Assembly (NCBI GenBank): GCA_002720745.1
Contig: PBJO01000007.1
Span: forward strand, 463,633-527,632
Direction of reading: 5' to 3'
DNA length: 64,000 nucleotides
DNA from: Balneola sp.
Lineage (GTDB): Bacteria > Bacteroidota > Rhodothermia > Balneolales > Balneolaceae
Made by a program: the position numbers and the translations under genes. The first letter of the stretch is position 1, and each line of letters opens with the position of its first letter. Below, piece after piece: positions 49,473-58,319 of this stretch. The notes beneath the pieces are model-generated. The model saw only the letters and a list, made by a program, of their open reading frames with translations. It did not search any database and was not told the origin of the DNA.

Positions 49473-50132
49473 ATGAATTATCCTATTTTCCTTTCTATCG
49501 TCAACGCTATACAATCGGATGTCGAAAATAAAAAAATCCAAACCGAAAGCTTTAAGACGTGGCAAGATAATACAATATTTGCAACTGGATTAGAATTAAA
49601 CATCAAGTTAGAAGTAAGTACTCGCTACCTACAAAAATTATCGATAAACTTTGATTGGGATAAATATCGAGAATTCAAACTTGCAAATCAGCTTAATGGA
49701 CTTGACAGCCATCCATTACTTGGTATCAATGAGCTGCAAAATGCTAAAACGAAACCTAATATAGATGTTGAACTCATGTTATCGTTCAAACCCGATCATT
49801 GCCAGCCTAAATTTAAAGAAGGTAAAGGTAATTACAGAATGGATTTTGCAAATCAATGGATGGATTTAATTACTAGGCGCATTCAAGTTAATTATGGCCC
49901 TCAATTTAATATAACACGTTGGCATGTAGAAATTGAGGGAGACGACAGTGGGAAATACTTATCAAATATCCAGTTAATTTCATATTTACAATTCGATTTG
50001 AGTAAAACAAATGATATGCAAGACTTAAAGTGCTTTGTTAAAAAAAGTCTAAAATCTTTACTTGTTCGCAGTAGTAGAGTAATAAAAATTTCAGAATCAA
50101 TAATTGAGCAAACGATAAATTTGGCTATCTAA
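49473..50132 (+). CDS. Hypothetical protein, no recognised domain
   Basis: 219 residues, starting MNYPIFLSIVNAIQSD. There is no signal peptide or membrane helix. It is a soluble, rather basic and aromatic-rich protein with alternating strand-like stretches. I do not recognise the family. It is divergent from the NFACT gene and stands alone on its strand. Codon usage looks like the neighbours, so there is no sign of recent transfer. Confidence 0.7.
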   Translation: MNYPIFLSIVNAIQSDVENKKIQTESFKTWQDNTIFATGLELNIKLEVSTRYLQKLSINFDWDKYREFKLANQLNGLDSHPLLGINELQNAKTKPNIDVELMLSFKPDHCQPKFKEGKGNYRMDFANQWMDLITRRIQVNYGPQFNITRWHVEIEGDDSGKYLSNIQLISYLQFDLSKTNDMQDLKCFVKKSLKSLLVRSSRVIKISESIIEQTINLAI

Positions 50133-50278
50133 ATATATAAGATTAATTTAGTATTATTAAGAAACTTCAGACCCCCTCGTAGCTAGTCTAACAATTAATA
50201 AATATTATGCTGTTCATCATGAGGGACAGAATTTATATCTATTTTAAGACTAAAGATGCAAGATCTAAGTACTGATTA

Positions 50279-50303
50279 AGAAAAAAGCCTCGTAAAAGAG
50301 GCT
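50279..50303 (-). terminator. Rho-independent terminator after the small ribosomal-protein gene
   Basis: On the minus strand AGCCTC-TTTTAC-GAGGCT is followed by a run of six T. It lies 8 bases after the stop of the 30-residue gene. Confidence 0.7.
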
Positions 50304-50310
50304 CTAGAAA

Positions 50311-50403
50311 TCATTTTTTCTTCTTATGACGATTTTTGCGTAATCGCTTTTTTCGTTTGTGCTTAGCTATTTTAGCACGTTTCCTTTTTTTTCCACTTGG
50401 CAT
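50311..50403 (-). CDS. Tiny basic ribosome-associated protein, AURKAIP1/COX24 (mS38) type
   Basis: 30 residues, found by reading the gap on the minus strand: it begins MPSGKKRKRAKIAKHKRKKR and ends in a KKKK run before TGA. More than half of the residues are Lys or Arg. Bacteroidota encode very similar 29-32 residue proteins annotated as AURKAIP1/COX24-domain proteins, related to mitochondrial ribosomal protein mS38. It has its own terminator. The exact ribosome role is not shown by the sequence. Confidence 0.85.
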   Translation of the reverse strand: MPSGKKRKRAKIAKHKRKKRLRKNRHKKKK

Positions 50404-50496
50404 ACACAGTACCTTGTTAATAATTTATATCGTTATAACATTTGGAATATATAAATTTAATTTAGCAAAGACTATTTGAAAAAAATAAATTCAAAA

Positions 50497-50784
50497 CTAC
50501 AAGGAGAGTGTTTCATTTACCGATTGTTTAAAATCTTTTGAAATTTTCAAGACAGGTGCATATTGTTCGGGAACGATAACCTCTTCATTAGTTTTGGGAT
50601 TTCTGGCTACTCTTTGAGCTCGTTTGACTACTTTGAAACTGCCAAAACCTCTAAGTTCGATATGCTCTCCTTTTTTCATGGCGTCAATAACTGTTTCCAT
50701 AAAGCCGTTAACAACTGCTTCTGTTTCTACTTTAGTTAATCCAACCGATGAGGATATGATATCTACTATGTCTGACTTTGTCAT
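50497..50784 (-). CDS. HU-family DNA-binding protein
   Basis: 95 residues. TKSDIVDIISSSVGLTKVETEAVVNGF forms the dimerisation helices and HIELRGFGSFKVVKRAQRVARNPKTNEE the DNA-grasping arm. The arm's ARNPKT and the GFGSF turn are the family signature. HU proteins bend DNA and compact the nucleoid; HU or IHF subunit cannot be told apart from the sequence alone. It is monocistronic, with an A/T-rich upstream region. Confidence 0.95.
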   Translation of the reverse strand: MTKSDIVDIISSSVGLTKVETEAVVNGFMETVIDAMKKGEHIELRGFGSFKVVKRAQRVARNPKTNEEVIVPEQYAPVLKISKDFKQSVNETLSL

Positions 50785-50981
50785 ATTAAACCTTTTATTT
50801 AGATAAACTAAATCATATTCAAATAAGTAAACGACAGATCTTAATCAAATCGTTCATTCTACAATAATAAATCGTCCCAATTTATTATTTAATAATCTCA
50901 AGTATACTTTACCAATTCTTTATTACTTTGGTTATTATGTTTGAGTAACAAATAAACAATAATCACCACATCTAATAACAT

Positions 50982-52622
50982 ATGGAAACTTTTGAGAATA
51001 TAGTTGGCACATTAAATGATTTGGTTTGGAGCACTCCATCTTATTTCCCTTTCATGGTTGCCGTACTACTCAGTTTTGGAATCTTTATAACTCTTAGATT
51101 AGGATTTGTACAAATTAGACATTTTAAACATGGAATTTTAACTGTAACGGGAAAGTTCGATCACCAAGATGCAATTGGTGATGTAAACCACTTTCAAGCA
51201 TTAACTACAGCTTTGTCAGCAACAGTAGGTATTGGGAACATTGCAGGAGTTGCAATTGCTATTCATTATGGAGGGCCAGGTGCACTATTTTGGATGTGGG
51301 TCACTGCCTTTTTTGGTATGGCAGTTAAATATACCGAGTGTACTTTAGCTGTGAAATATAGAGTACAAAATAGTGATGGATCAGTCTCTGGTGGTCCCAT
51401 GTACTATATCGAAAAAGGTCTTGGCGAACAGTGGAAATGGTTAGCTATTTTCTTTGCAGCCATGGCCGTTATATGCTCTTTCTTAACTGGAAATGCCGTA
51501 CAGGCGAATACCGTAGCTGACACAATGAGTTCCACTTTTCTTATACCAGGTTGGATAACAGGACTTGCAACTGCTACTATTGTTGGCTTCGTTATTGTTG
51601 GTGGTATAAAACGTATCGGTCGAGTAACTGCGAGTTTAATGCCCATAATGGCGCTTATATACGTTTTTGGAGCGCTCATTATTTTGTTATTAAATACCGA
51701 TAAAGTATTACCTGCATTCGGGATAATAATTGAGTATGCATTTACGCCTAAAGCTGGTGCTTTTGGTGTTGGTTCTGGTTTGTTTTTGACTACCTTAGTG
51801 TGGGGTATTAAACGAGGATTGTTTTCAAATGAGGCTGGTCAGGGTTCGGCGCCTATTGCTCATGGAGCGGCAAAAACTAAAGAGCCGGTTCGAGAAGGGG
51901 TAGTTGCTCTCTTAGAACCCTTTATTGATACACTTGTTGTATGTACAATGACTGGTTTGGTCATCGTGAGTACAGGGGTATGGGAACAAAAACATCCGAC
52001 TGTTTTTACATCCAATGCCATTGAAGCTAGTTTTGAAATAAATGATGAAAGTAACATTTTAACTATTTCCAACGGAGTTCCAGTTAATGGTGAAATTCTT
52101 CGCAATGACTACTCTTATGGAGAATTTTATACCGATATGGGCAGAGAAAAACTATTTAGTGGTCAAATTGTACTATTAGAAAGTGGAACTGTAACAATTA
52201 AAACTTTAACCGGAGAAAACTTAGGAGAGCTTCAAACAAGTATTGTTGAAAATGGGGCCCCCCTAACTGCATTAGCTTTTGAGAAAGGGCTCTCGCCCCT
52301 ATTCTCAGGTGGTAAATATATTGTCACCATTTGCGTCATCTTATTTGGGGTTTCTACTGCGATTTCTTGGAGTTATTATGGTGATAGATCAATTCAGTAC
52401 TTAGCTGGTGATTCTTCAGTTATTTATTACAAAATTGTGTACTTGGTTATGCACTTCCTAGGAGCAATTTTAGCCCTTGAAACGGTTTGGGCAATTGGAG
52501 ATATTGCCTTAGGTCTTATGACATTTCCTAACATAATTGCACTTTTTGCTCTATCAGGTATGGTTGCAAAAGCAACAAAAACTTATTTTGACTCCTATAA
52601 AGCTAACCAAGGGACAGAATGA
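50982..52622 (+). CDS. Sodium:alanine symporter (AGCS family) with an extra extracytoplasmic insertion
   Basis: 546 residues, against about 440-480 for most family members. The conserved core is visible: FQALTTALSATVGIGNIAGVA, GGPGALFWMW, GGPMYYIEKGLG, KRGLFSNEAGQGSAPIAH. The added length lies at about residues 336-428, between two late membrane helices, and is hydrophilic with repeated short strands. It imports alanine or glycine with sodium. upp follows with a one-base gap. Confidence 0.92.
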   Translation: METFENIVGTLNDLVWSTPSYFPFMVAVLLSFGIFITLRLGFVQIRHFKHGILTVTGKFDHQDAIGDVNHFQALTTALSATVGIGNIAGVAIAIHYGGPGALFWMWVTAFFGMAVKYTECTLAVKYRVQNSDGSVSGGPMYYIEKGLGEQWKWLAIFFAAMAVICSFLTGNAVQANTVADTMSSTFLIPGWITGLATATIVGFVIVGGIKRIGRVTASLMPIMALIYVFGALIILLLNTDKVLPAFGIIIEYAFTPKAGAFGVGSGLFLTTLVWGIKRGLFSNEAGQGSAPIAHGAAKTKEPVREGVVALLEPFIDTLVVCTMTGLVIVSTGVWEQKHPTVFTSNAIEASFEINDESNILTISNGVPVNGEILRNDYSYGEFYTDMGREKLFSGQIVLLESGTVTIKTLTGENLGELQTSIVENGAPLTALAFEKGLSPLFSGGKYIVTICVILFGVSTAISWSYYGDRSIQYLAGDSSVIYYKIVYLVMHFLGAILALETVWAIGDIALGLMTFPNIIALFALSGMVAKATKTYFDSYKANQGTE

Positions 52623-52623
52623 T

Positions 52624-53265
52624 ATGCCTAAAAATAAGTACCTGCAGATAATAGAACATCCCCTGGTTCTTCTTTACATTACAAAACTTAGAGATCAAAA
52701 CTCTGAAGTACAAGTATTCAGAGAAGCAATGGACAAATTAGGGGGTATTCTTGGATATCATGCACTTTCACATGTTAGCACCAAAGATGTGCAGGTTCAA
52801 ACACCCCTAGAAATTACTTCGGGTATGAAATTGAATAAAACCGTTTATGTAATTCCTATACTCCGAGCAGGTTTAAGTTTGGTACAAGGAATACTGTATT
52901 TTGTACCTAATGCCAAAGTTGGCCACATAGGAATATACCGCGATCATCAAACTCATGAACCTATCAATTATTATGACAATTTACCTGACGGTCTGGATAA
53001 TGGAACCTGTATCGTTGTTGATCCAATGCTTGCCACAGGCGGTAGTGCATCACACGCTATTAGTTATCTAAAAGAAAATGGAGCTAATGATATTGTTTTT
53101 ACTTGTGTAATTGCAGCACCAGAAGGTATTAAAAAAGTACATACCGATCATCCCGATGTCCCAATTGTCACCTCCTACCTCGATCGCGAGTTAAATGATC
53201 AGGCATATATTCTACCTGGACTTGGTGATGCGGGAGACCGGTATTTTGACACCACTCCATTCTAA
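52624..53265 (+). CDS. upp: Uracil phosphoribosyltransferase
   Basis: 213 residues from ATG at 52624, one base after the symporter stop. An open frame extends further upstream but overlaps the symporter. It makes UMP from uracil and PRPP. The PRPP loop is VVDPMLATGG at 131-140, and PILRAGLSLVQG is the second conserved region. Uracil salvage enzymes often sit near transporters, but there is no other link to the symporter here. Confidence 0.96.
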   Translation: MPKNKYLQIIEHPLVLLYITKLRDQNSEVQVFREAMDKLGGILGYHALSHVSTKDVQVQTPLEITSGMKLNKTVYVIPILRAGLSLVQGILYFVPNAKVGHIGIYRDHQTHEPINYYDNLPDGLDNGTCIVVDPMLATGGSASHAISYLKENGANDIVFTCVIAAPEGIKKVHTDHPDVPIVTSYLDRELNDQAYILPGLGDAGDRYFDTTPF

Positions 53266-53274
53266 CTATTTGCT

Positions 53275-53844
53275 GTGAAAGTCTTTCAGATTGCAAATAA
53301 TACGTTTATAGTATTTGCCTTATTTAGTGTAGTACTGCTATCCTGCCAGGATTTATCTGAATTTGATACCAAACAGATTGATCAGGTATTACATGCAGAT
53401 AAAATTGGGTCTTCTGAAAGCTGGGGCTTTCGCCTTAATTTAATTGATGAAGGACGAAAAGTGCTCGATTTAGAGGCTAATTATGCAAAATTTGTGGAAG
53501 ATAATCAGGAAAGCTTTACCGAAATTTCAGGCCCTATTTTGATTAATGTATATAATGAAGAAACTGGTGACTTACAGAGTATTATAACCTGTGATAGTGC
53601 TCTGTATAGGTCATCAGTTGGAGTATTTGAAATGTTTAGTAGTGTTAAAATTAACACTACACAGAAGAAAATTTTACGTTCTGACTATCTTAAATGGCAG
53701 CGTTTTCAAGATCGAATGAGTACTCCCTTGTTTGTTACCTTTATCGCTCCCCCAGATAGTATTTCTGCTTTGGGTTTTGAAGGAAATACTGATTTAAGTG
53801 AGTACACCTTAAATGAAGGAGGAGGTACTGTTGTCATTGATTAG
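53275..53844 (+). CDS. lptC: LPS export system protein LptC, lipoprotein
   Basis: 189 residues with a GTG start 9 bases after upp. The hydrophobic segment ends in LLSC, so it may be a lipoprotein. The body has LptC-type strands (VLDLEANYAKFVED, LINVYNEETGDLQSIITCDSALY, IPSD-like LRSDYLKW). It would receive LPS from LptBFG at the inner membrane. It overlaps the OstA-like gene by up to 32 bases. Confidence 0.85.
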   Translation: MKVFQIANNTFIVFALFSVVLLSCQDLSEFDTKQIDQVLHADKIGSSESWGFRLNLIDEGRKVLDLEANYAKFVEDNQESFTEISGPILINVYNEETGDLQSIITCDSALYRSSVGVFEMFSSVKINTTQKKILRSDYLKWQRFQDRMSTPLFVTFIAPPDSISALGFEGNTDLSEYTLNEGGGTVVID

Positions 53845-55360
53845 GCATAGAGAATACCCTCCAATAAAATCCTCCAAGATATCTTCGAATCCACAAAAGG
53901 GTTTGTTCCTTTATGTTAGCTGGTTTATGATCTTGCTTTGTGTGATTTATAGTCCACTGAAAGCACAAAATATTGTCGAAATATTGCGCTTTGAATCAGC
54001 GGAACGAAGTATATACAATCAAGAGCCCGTTCAACGATTAATTCAAGCTCGCCTCACTGTAGACGGTTTGACTATGGTATGTGATACAGCTTACAGGCAC
54101 CTTAATCGGAGTGAATTACTAGCTATTGGTAACATAGAAATTAAAACAGAAGATGCTATTATTTGGACCGATTCGCTTCGTTATTTTACTAAGAACGAAC
54201 AAAGTCTTCTTAGAGGTCGAGTGATAATAGAGCAAGAAAATACACGTTTATTTGGCACAGCAGTAGATTATAATTTCGAAGAAAAAATTGCTGATTTTAC
54301 CCAAGGAATTAAACTTATAGACAGTACGGGAGTACTTACTGCTAGTAAAGGTAGTTACTTCGAAGATCAAGACAGTGCTTTATTTATTAAGAATGTTCAA
54401 TTACTCACCGAAAAAGAGTATGCAGAAAGTGACTTCATGATCTTAGCACGCAAATCTAAAAAGAGCTATTTATCAGGCAATGTCCTCATTGATAATCTCA
54501 CTGAGCAGCAGCGTATTCGAGCCGATTCAATCTACGCTGACTCAACAGGCTTCCGCCAACTCATTGGAAATGCAGTTATACGAACAATAGACTCCCCAGT
54601 CAATGATACCCTTGATAATCAAACTCCGGAAATCACCCCCAATATCGAATCAGATACGACCTTTGTATTTGCTCCATATATCAACATATATGATCAGGAT
54701 AGTACCTTTATTTTTCAAAGTGATTCACTGAGCCAGAGTTGGAGTACAAACTTCTCTACCCGTTCGGATAGTTTGAAATATGTATCAGAATTCGAACAAT
54801 TTACTCTAACGGGTCAACCTGTTGCATGGTATGATAACACGGAACTAAGTGCCCAAACCATCATTGCTAAAATCGATAGCAGTGAATTAAGTATTCTATA
54901 TTTACTTCATGATGCATTTGTAACTGTTAGAGAAAAAGAATCGGGCCGTTTCAACCAGTTAAAAGCTGATACCGTCGTCACTCGCTTTGTAGACGGAAGC
55001 ATTCATACCATGACCTTAGAGCCAAATGTAACCATTCTATATTTTACGCAGAATGAAGAGAATCAAAATGATGGTGCAATTGAATTGAATACTCCCCTAG
55101 CGAACATTCGTTTTGTAGAGGATGATATTGATGAATTATCCACTGCTGCTTCACAAGGCTTCGTTTTTGAAGAAGATAGCAGTCTGTCTCTACGCAGACT
55201 AGAGGGTTTCCATTGGAATCCAGATAGTCGTACTGAAAAGCCTTTTCTTAGTTTAGAGTACCGATTTACTAAGGTAGCTAGTCAACCTCCGTTTTCTTTG
55301 CCTCCTCGATATCAAAAGTATGTAAACGAAAAAAAAAGTATTGATTTTGATCCAAGATAA
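53813..55360 (+). CDS. OstA/LptA-like organic-solvent tolerance protein
   Basis: 515 residues in the longest frame. AAGGAGGAGG lies inside the first codons, so a TTG at 53831 or 53837 is a likely true start. A signal segment ends near PLKAQNI. The OstA-like part has repeated strands: RLIQARLTVDGLTMVCDTAYRH, AIGNIEIKTEDAIIWTDSL, RGRVIIEQENTRLFG. These build the periplasmic LPS bridge. With lptC this forms part of the LPS path to the outer membrane; lptD and lptBFG are elsewhere. Confidence 0.85.
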   Translation: MKEEVLLSLIRHREYPPIKSSKISSNPQKGLFLYVSWFMILLCVIYSPLKAQNIVEILRFESAERSIYNQEPVQRLIQARLTVDGLTMVCDTAYRHLNRSELLAIGNIEIKTEDAIIWTDSLRYFTKNEQSLLRGRVIIEQENTRLFGTAVDYNFEEKIADFTQGIKLIDSTGVLTASKGSYFEDQDSALFIKNVQLLTEKEYAESDFMILARKSKKSYLSGNVLIDNLTEQQRIRADSIYADSTGFRQLIGNAVIRTIDSPVNDTLDNQTPEITPNIESDTTFVFAPYINIYDQDSTFIFQSDSLSQSWSTNFSTRSDSLKYVSEFEQFTLTGQPVAWYDNTELSAQTIIAKIDSSELSILYLLHDAFVTVREKESGRFNQLKADTVVTRFVDGSIHTMTLEPNVTILYFTQNEENQNDGAIELNTPLANIRFVEDDIDELSTAASQGFVFEEDSSLSLRRLEGFHWNPDSRTEKPFLSLEYRFTKVASQPPFSLPPRYQKYVNEKKSIDFDPR

Positions 55361-55375
55361 TCAAATAATATTGTA

Positions 55376-56173
55376 ATGGATGTACTTAAAATTTTTTCCA
55401 CTTTCCTGTTTCTTAGCCTAGTTGCTTTATTTGGGGCTATTAGCTGCAGTAATTCCCCTGAAATAAATATAGATACCGCTGCAAGTGAATCTACCCTACC
55501 TTTAACAGCAAAAATAGAGGTTGAATCTTACTCGGATTGGATAATTCTATATGATGCCCAAACTCATGCTTCTATGGATGCATGGACTGGGTTTAACCAA
55601 GAAGCAATATCCAAAAAATGGGAAATTATAGACGGATTACTCACTATTTCTAAAGAAGGAAATGCAGTAGACAAAAATACCGGTTTTGGCCAGTCAATTG
55701 TGAGTAAAGAGCTCTTTGATAACTTTGAGTTAGAAGTTCACTACAGAATGTCCCCAGGTGCGAATAGCGGTATTATGTATCATGTAACTCAGGCGAACAA
55801 CTATAAAGATGACTATGAAACAGGACCTGAATATCAATTGCTGGATAACCAGTTAGCACCCTCTGAATCACTCCCCCATCGACAAGTGGCTTCATTATAC
55901 GATATGTATGCCCCCAAAACATCGTCACACCTACCTGCGGGTCAATGGAATGTAGCGGGGATAAGAGTGCTTAATAGTGAAGTTGAACACTGGTTAAATG
56001 AAGAATTCGTCCTTCAGTACAATCTTAAAAGTGACGATTTTATTCAGCGTAAAATAGAAAGTAAATGGCATGATGATTCTGACTGGGCTATGGCAGGAAT
56101 TGGACATATCTCCCTTCAGGATCATGGGGATAAGGTCGAATTCAAGCGCGTTGCGGTTCGACGAATTAAATAA
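55376..56173 (+). CDS. DUF1080 (3-keto-disaccharide hydrolase-like) lipoprotein
   Basis: 265 residues. The signal peptide ends GAISC (lipobox Cys about 25). A concanavalin-like DUF1080 domain fills the rest: WEIIDGLLTISKEG, FELEVHYRMSPGANSGIMYHV, GPEYQLLDN, AGQWNVAGIRV and GHISLQDHG. The family binds or cleaves sugars in Bacteroidota and Planctomycetota. It is last of the symporter-upp-lptC-ostA run, 15 bases after ostA. Confidence 0.9.
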   Translation: MDVLKIFSTFLFLSLVALFGAISCSNSPEINIDTAASESTLPLTAKIEVESYSDWIILYDAQTHASMDAWTGFNQEAISKKWEIIDGLLTISKEGNAVDKNTGFGQSIVSKELFDNFELEVHYRMSPGANSGIMYHVTQANNYKDDYETGPEYQLLDNQLAPSESLPHRQVASLYDMYAPKTSSHLPAGQWNVAGIRVLNSEVEHWLNEEFVLQYNLKSDDFIQRKIESKWHDDSDWAMAGIGHISLQDHGDKVEFKRVAVRRIK

Positions 56174-56221
56174 AAACCCCATCAATCCTTCTAATAAACA
56201 TCCTTTTATTTAAGCTAATAG

Positions 56222-57334
56222 TTATGGTCTGATTTGATGCTGGCTTACAGGCTGTTGTTGGCTGAGACAGTGGAGCGCTCCTAAACCACATACTAGTTCA
56301 CGGGCATGAATGCCTCGAACAACTTTATCTGCAAAACAATCTTGTAATATCCCCAAGGCAGGCTGATCATTCAAATCATCAAAAATAGGAACCCAAACCG
56401 AATCATTACTTATATAAAAGTTTGCATAGGAAGCAGGTAATCGTTGCCCCTGATAGATGACCGGAGAAGGCATGGGTAATGCAACGAGTTCGGGTTTGGA
56501 ACCATCAACAAAGTAAAACCCATTGAGGCGTTCCCAATTTTCTTGTAATGCTTTGTAGTTTTCGTCTTTACTATTACTCTCTAATGCACTTATGATAGTA
56601 CGAGCTGAAACAAATCTTGTCATATCATCAATATGACCGTCTGTATCATCCCCGACTAGTCCATCACCCAGCCACCAAATTTGCTTGGCACCATAAAACC
56701 GCTCTAAGTATCCCTCAATCTGTTGTTTATTTAAATGGGGATTACGATTTGGGTTAAGTAAACATCCTTTGGTTGTCATTAAAATACCCTGGCCGTTGGT
56801 TTCTATCGCACCACCTTCCATTACAATACCTGGTCGGTTACTTGGTATGGCTAAAAAATTCGCTATCTGGTCTGGAATTGCATTATCCAGATGAAAAGGC
56901 GAATATTTACGGCCCCACGCATTGTATTCCCAATCTAATAGTAGTAACGAGTCAACTTCCTCTTCTCGAGTCAAGAAACAAGGCCCATGATCTCGACACC
57001 ATGCATCATTAGTAGGGAATTGATGTAACATTAACCTACCTAAGTTCCCTCCTTTTTCCTTAATAATTTTTCGAACATCTTTAGCCATTTTGATAGTGTT
57101 AACGTTAATGTGGACGTACTCTTCATGGGTAAGGCCTGCTGCAAATTCAGCAAAAATGGGCACAATCCGGTTTAACAATCCCGGCCAAGTATTAGGATTA
57201 TGCGGCCAACTTAACCAAGTGGCCTCATGCGCTTCGAATTCTCCAGGAAAACGATATCCAAATTCTCTCACATCTATTCCAGATGTATTCTCATAAGCAT
57301 TTGATTGCGCAAAGGATGAGGCTTTAGATTCCAT
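56222..57334 (-). CDS. aguA: Agmatine deiminase
   Basis: 370 residues. It turns agmatine into N-carbamoylputrescine and ammonia. The PAD-fold signatures EATWLSWPHNPNTWPG, VMEGGAIETNGQG and the catalytic Cys356 in GALHCLSQQQP are present. It lies downstream of aguB on the same strand with a 38-base gap, so the pair makes putrescine. Confidence 0.97.
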   Translation of the reverse strand: MESKASSFAQSNAYENTSGIDVREFGYRFPGEFEAHEATWLSWPHNPNTWPGLLNRIVPIFAEFAAGLTHEEYVHINVNTIKMAKDVRKIIKEKGGNLGRLMLHQFPTNDAWCRDHGPCFLTREEEVDSLLLLDWEYNAWGRKYSPFHLDNAIPDQIANFLAIPSNRPGIVMEGGAIETNGQGILMTTKGCLLNPNRNPHLNKQQIEGYLERFYGAKQIWWLGDGLVGDDTDGHIDDMTRFVSARTIISALESNSKDENYKALQENWERLNGFYFVDGSKPELVALPMPSPVIYQGQRLPASYANFYISNDSVWVPIFDDLNDQPALGILQDCFADKVVRGIHARELVCGLGALHCLSQQQPVSQHQIRP

Positions 57335-57372
57335 TGGGTTGGTACCTTCTATGATATTGCTCTCAAATAAAT

Positions 57373-58290
57373 TCAGGATTCGTCATCTAAAAACCGCTTT
57401 GTAATGGATTGGTAACTGTCAATTCTTCGGTCACGAAGAAAGGGCCAGTGAATTCTACAATGATCCGATTGGCTGTAATCTATGGCTTGAATCATTATTT
57501 CTTCTTGGCTATCTGATGCTTGACAAAGTACCTTACCAAAGGCATTACAAGCAAAGGATTTTCCCCAAAACCGTATTTCACCTTCGATCCCGACTCGGTT
57601 AACCGAGAGTACAGGTATTCCATTAGCCACTGCATGGGAACGCTGTATTATATGCCAAGCTTGATGTTGCTGTTCATTGGTTTCTGAGTCCTGAGAACTG
57701 TCCCATCCTATGGCGGTAGGGTATACCAAAACATTGGCTCCTTTTAATGCAGTTAAACGGGCTGCTTCTGGATACCATTGATCCCAACAAATAAGCACTC
57801 CTATTTTACCATAACGCGTTAGAAATACCCTATATCCAAGATCTCCCGGTGTAAAATAAAATTTCTCATAGTATCCAGGATCGTCTGGTATATGCATTTT
57901 TCGGTATATCCCCAGCATTTCTCCGTTGGCATCGAATACCACAGCTGTGTTGTGGTAGAGTCCTTGAGCTCGTTTTTCGAATAAGGAAGCTACTATAACA
58001 ATACCCAGCTCGGCTGCAAGTTCAGAAAATATTCCTGTAGATGGACCAGGAATCGATTCTGCTAAGCCAAAATGGACATGATCTTCGGTGAAGCAGAAAT
58101 ATTGCGAGGCAAATAACTCTTGTAGAATCATCACCTGGGCTCCCTGCTCTGCTGCAATTCGAATCCTTGTAACAGCTTTTTGCCGATTTGCTTCTAGACT
58201 TGGGCCACAACTCATTTGGATCATAGCAAAGGTAACTTCTTGGATTGGCTCTAAATATGTAGAGGAACTCATAAGTGTAAAATATGACAA
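57373..58290 (-). CDS. aguB: N-carbamoylputrescine amidase (nitrilase superfamily)
   Basis: 305 residues. It releases CO2 and ammonia from N-carbamoylputrescine to give putrescine. The nitrilase triad is Glu58 (LQELF), Lys131 (YRKMHIP) and Cys168 (LICWDQWYPE). CWDQWYPE is typical of this amidase type. It is upstream of aguA. Met7 (base 58272) is an alternative start. Confidence 0.95.
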   Translation of the reverse strand: MSYFTLMSSSTYLEPIQEVTFAMIQMSCGPSLEANRQKAVTRIRIAAEQGAQVMILQELFASQYFCFTEDHVHFGLAESIPGPSTGIFSELAAELGIVIVASLFEKRAQGLYHNTAVVFDANGEMLGIYRKMHIPDDPGYYEKFYFTPGDLGYRVFLTRYGKIGVLICWDQWYPEAARLTALKGANVLVYPTAIGWDSSQDSETNEQQHQAWHIIQRSHAVANGIPVLSVNRVGIEGEIRFWGKSFACNAFGKVLCQASDSQEEIMIQAIDYSQSDHCRIHWPFLRDRRIDSYQSITKRFLDDES

Positions 58291-58319
58291 TAACTGTTCA
58301 TGGGTTAACTTTCTTTAAG

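Noticed and set aside
50936-50943. TATGTTTG, a match to the Bacteroidota -7 promoter box upstream of the AGCS symporter
   Set aside because: No -33 TTG box is present at the expected spacing, and such 8-mers are common by chance in A/T-rich DNA.
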